A DNA stretch of 64,000 nt, from positions 15,461 to 79,460 of the forward strand of contig JAWKUA010000025.1 in NCBI GenBank assembly GCA_041398785.1. Reading direction: 5' to 3'. The notes under the pieces are model-generated. The model was not told where the DNA came from. It searched no databases and was given only the letters and a program-made list of their open reading frames with translations. How positions within the stretch are numbered: position 1 is the stretch's first letter; every line of letters starts with the position of its first letter. The stretch comes from Planctomycetaceae bacterium. Its GTDB lineage: Bacteria > Planctomycetota > Planctomycetia > Planctomycetales > Planctomycetaceae. Shown here piece after piece: positions 63,701 to 64,000 of this stretch. The position numbers and the translations under genes were made by a program.

Positions 63701-64000
63701 CACGTACGACCTGCAGGCCGACGCGGACATCCAACTCGGTTCCACAAACGCCAGCGCCGCAACGGTCGACAGCTATGCCGGAGCCGAAGGTGCTGCGAAT
63801 CACGTACCGGGCGGACTTTCCGACGCGGCCAGTGTGACGGTCGCATCGCCAACCGTGACCAAGACGATTGTTTCCACCAGCCAGGCTCACACAACCGGAA
63901 ATGATGTCGCGATCGGCGAAATCATTCGCTACCGCGTCGATATCGACATCCCGGAAGGAACCCTGACCGCCGCTTCGTTTGTCGATACGCTCGACGCGGG
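60741..64000 (+). CDS. Giant surface protein with LEPR-XLL-like N-terminus and DUF11-type repeats, C-terminus beyond window
   Basis: The plus frame is open from ATG 60741 to the right edge, at least 1086 residues with no stop. The N-terminus has a long arginine-rich stretch. The sequence DLESRLLLAVTP follows at about residues 49-60, matching the planctomycete LEPR-XLL export motif. The rest is repetitive and beta-rich. Units of about 150-200 residues each contain a DUF11/isopeptide-like pattern: LEKRNLADEQE..., AVQKSLIIHTDNGAAGFTPGD, LTKSIYAVNG..., LEITKGVVSNGN, VTKTIVSTSQAHTTGND. The KxG/TPGD starts and Asp-rich ends suit calcium-binding or adhesive surface domains. It is probably exported to the cell surface. 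Confidence 0.82.
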   Translation, partial: MRSTPTRSRFSLLTEQLKRCLDPTACRHSLRSRRSRRHAGRISNVQDLESRLLLAVTPAVAVNAPGETFIGESFDLQLSFDNTGTGAETGYGPIIDVILPVNGADGAAGTSTADGFNTTGSATYLGASVTTIDLTFPDDGGGTGSVQHPYFVDASGAPLTVSGTAGDKLVVIELPFGSFTPDQPAATVVLPVQMSNLADLGTALDIRARAGFRFGTDPLDNPASDPSLLSPGDASADSSTWTEVGSTTPILVQLEKRNLADEQETATGPNFVQTYEIALRVAEGQTITNFDITDLLPPELVYVGDASVSFTAGSGATVSGMSIIDSPPADFSPHAAPDNDLVVRFNSVTGGTNNSGLTLTFDFYVNEFNAAGASVLPPSTADDFVSQNEAFAIGDWTPIDGRDAGGTDNVVAHENVAGPDDDLEDQSIAVQKSLIIHTDNGAAGFTPGDVLEYTLQFQVSDYFAFEDVNLTDLLSDGQRLDDSFTPRLFVQEHGNTSSAASFAFANFTVADNFSGLTDAGVAAGSGPSHVVDGSVPVGSQELRFRISDELTTRGGTFADGQLVGGAIPDGGTGGPDPDAGPTLPFGATLGTIVYRVIVQDRFSDDFPSGDRSVDEGDTLSNSAVIDGAVLNFSDLTANGNREADDTAESFEIERGSLTKSIYAVNGSTSFSTPVQVAPGDTVTYRFMLTLPSTDIEDLAFVDYLPLPVFDALEVNGPFTTTISATPPAAGHAKYGPAESFYPISVALGAGFGLRPTISRDASANSVTFTYGDYDSPLNTATVIDILFTVTVSDDPFADGLFLTNQVRQVEDSTNAGSFVQDAIVQLELTEPDLEITKGVVSNGNSSGTYSPGTVGPVSFSGPGGGDNNVATAEFSGTINSTNLAATPIDSNLAGIDGGELVKFAIVIENVGSSRNGAFDVQISDSLPAGFSVPGSGLNLSVTDGTGAAVAFTDLGGGLFGSGLRLDDGATGAIAEFDATSGTNIVVITYDLQADADIQLGSTNASAATVDSYAGAEGAANHVPGGLSDAASVTVASPTVTKTIVSTSQAHTTGNDVAIGEIIRYRVDIDIPEGTLTAASFVDTLDA

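Noticed and set aside
1..64000. tRNA, rRNA, riboswitch, phage or plasmid signatures
   Set aside because: No cloverleaf with a CCA-type end, no rRNA core sequence, and no integrase, replication or phage structural gene was recognised; VgrG and Hcp resemble phage tail parts but belong to type VI secretion.

Overview
The window almost certainly comes from a member of the Planctomycetota, probably class Planctomycetia. The base composition is GC-rich. It carries several families that are hallmarks of the phylum: a DUF1592-type cytochrome c protein paired with a DUF1552 protein, a DUF1501 Tat-exported protein, a BBP7-type outer-membrane barrel, a giant surface protein that begins with a LEPR-XLL-like motif, FHA-cyclase fusions, and signal peptidases with very large inserts. 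No rRNA, tRNA or CRISPR array was recognised. Genes lie on both strands in short operons, separated by palindromic repeat elements.

Layout. 0-5.3 kb: a truncated alpha/beta hydrolase at the left edge, then a RAYT-type REP transposase bracketed by copies of its palindromic repeat, then a compact malonate operon (madL-madM-malonyl-CoA synthetase). 5.3-9 kb: a DUF1592/DUF1552 pair. 9.9-15.8 kb: a dicarboxylate/amino-acid:cation symporter with an unusual insert, then on the minus strand a pentaheme cytochrome followed by an outer-membrane barrel. 16-24 kb: an FHA-GAF-class III cyclase, a small membrane protein cut short by a repeat, a DUF1501 protein, a VWA protein, a STAS protein and a LOG-family protein. 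24.2-32.8 kb, almost entirely minus strand: a type VI secretion satellite (FHA protein, VgrG, Hcp), two LuxR-type regulators, a candidate polymorphic toxin and a second FHA-cyclase. 32.8-35.9 kb: an orphan rplX, an aminotransferase and epmA.

35.9-45.6 kb is a long minus-strand run: two tandem signal peptidase I genes (the upstream one frameshifted), lptB, a double-ACT protein and a 1454-residue PQQ-propeller protein, an envelope-oriented cluster. 45.9-49.5 kb: a SET-domain protein with a run-on tail, then mrp-sufE-sufS for Fe-S assembly. 49.5-60.2 kb: mixed metabolism and transport (YeiH-type exporter, PaaK-like ligase, ABC-2 permease, ABM monooxygenase, SDR, BirA, a second cysteine desulfurase, an M20 amidohydrolase, a BBP7 barrel). 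From 60.7 kb to the right edge there is an open reading frame for a DUF11-like surface protein.

The regions most worth a second look are the T6SS satellite with its toxin candidate, the tandem zinc-ribbon signal peptidases with a frameshift exactly at the membrane anchor, the RAYT/REP block abutting the malonate operon, and the cytochrome-barrel pair. All assignments rest on reading the sequence and remembered family features; no search was run.
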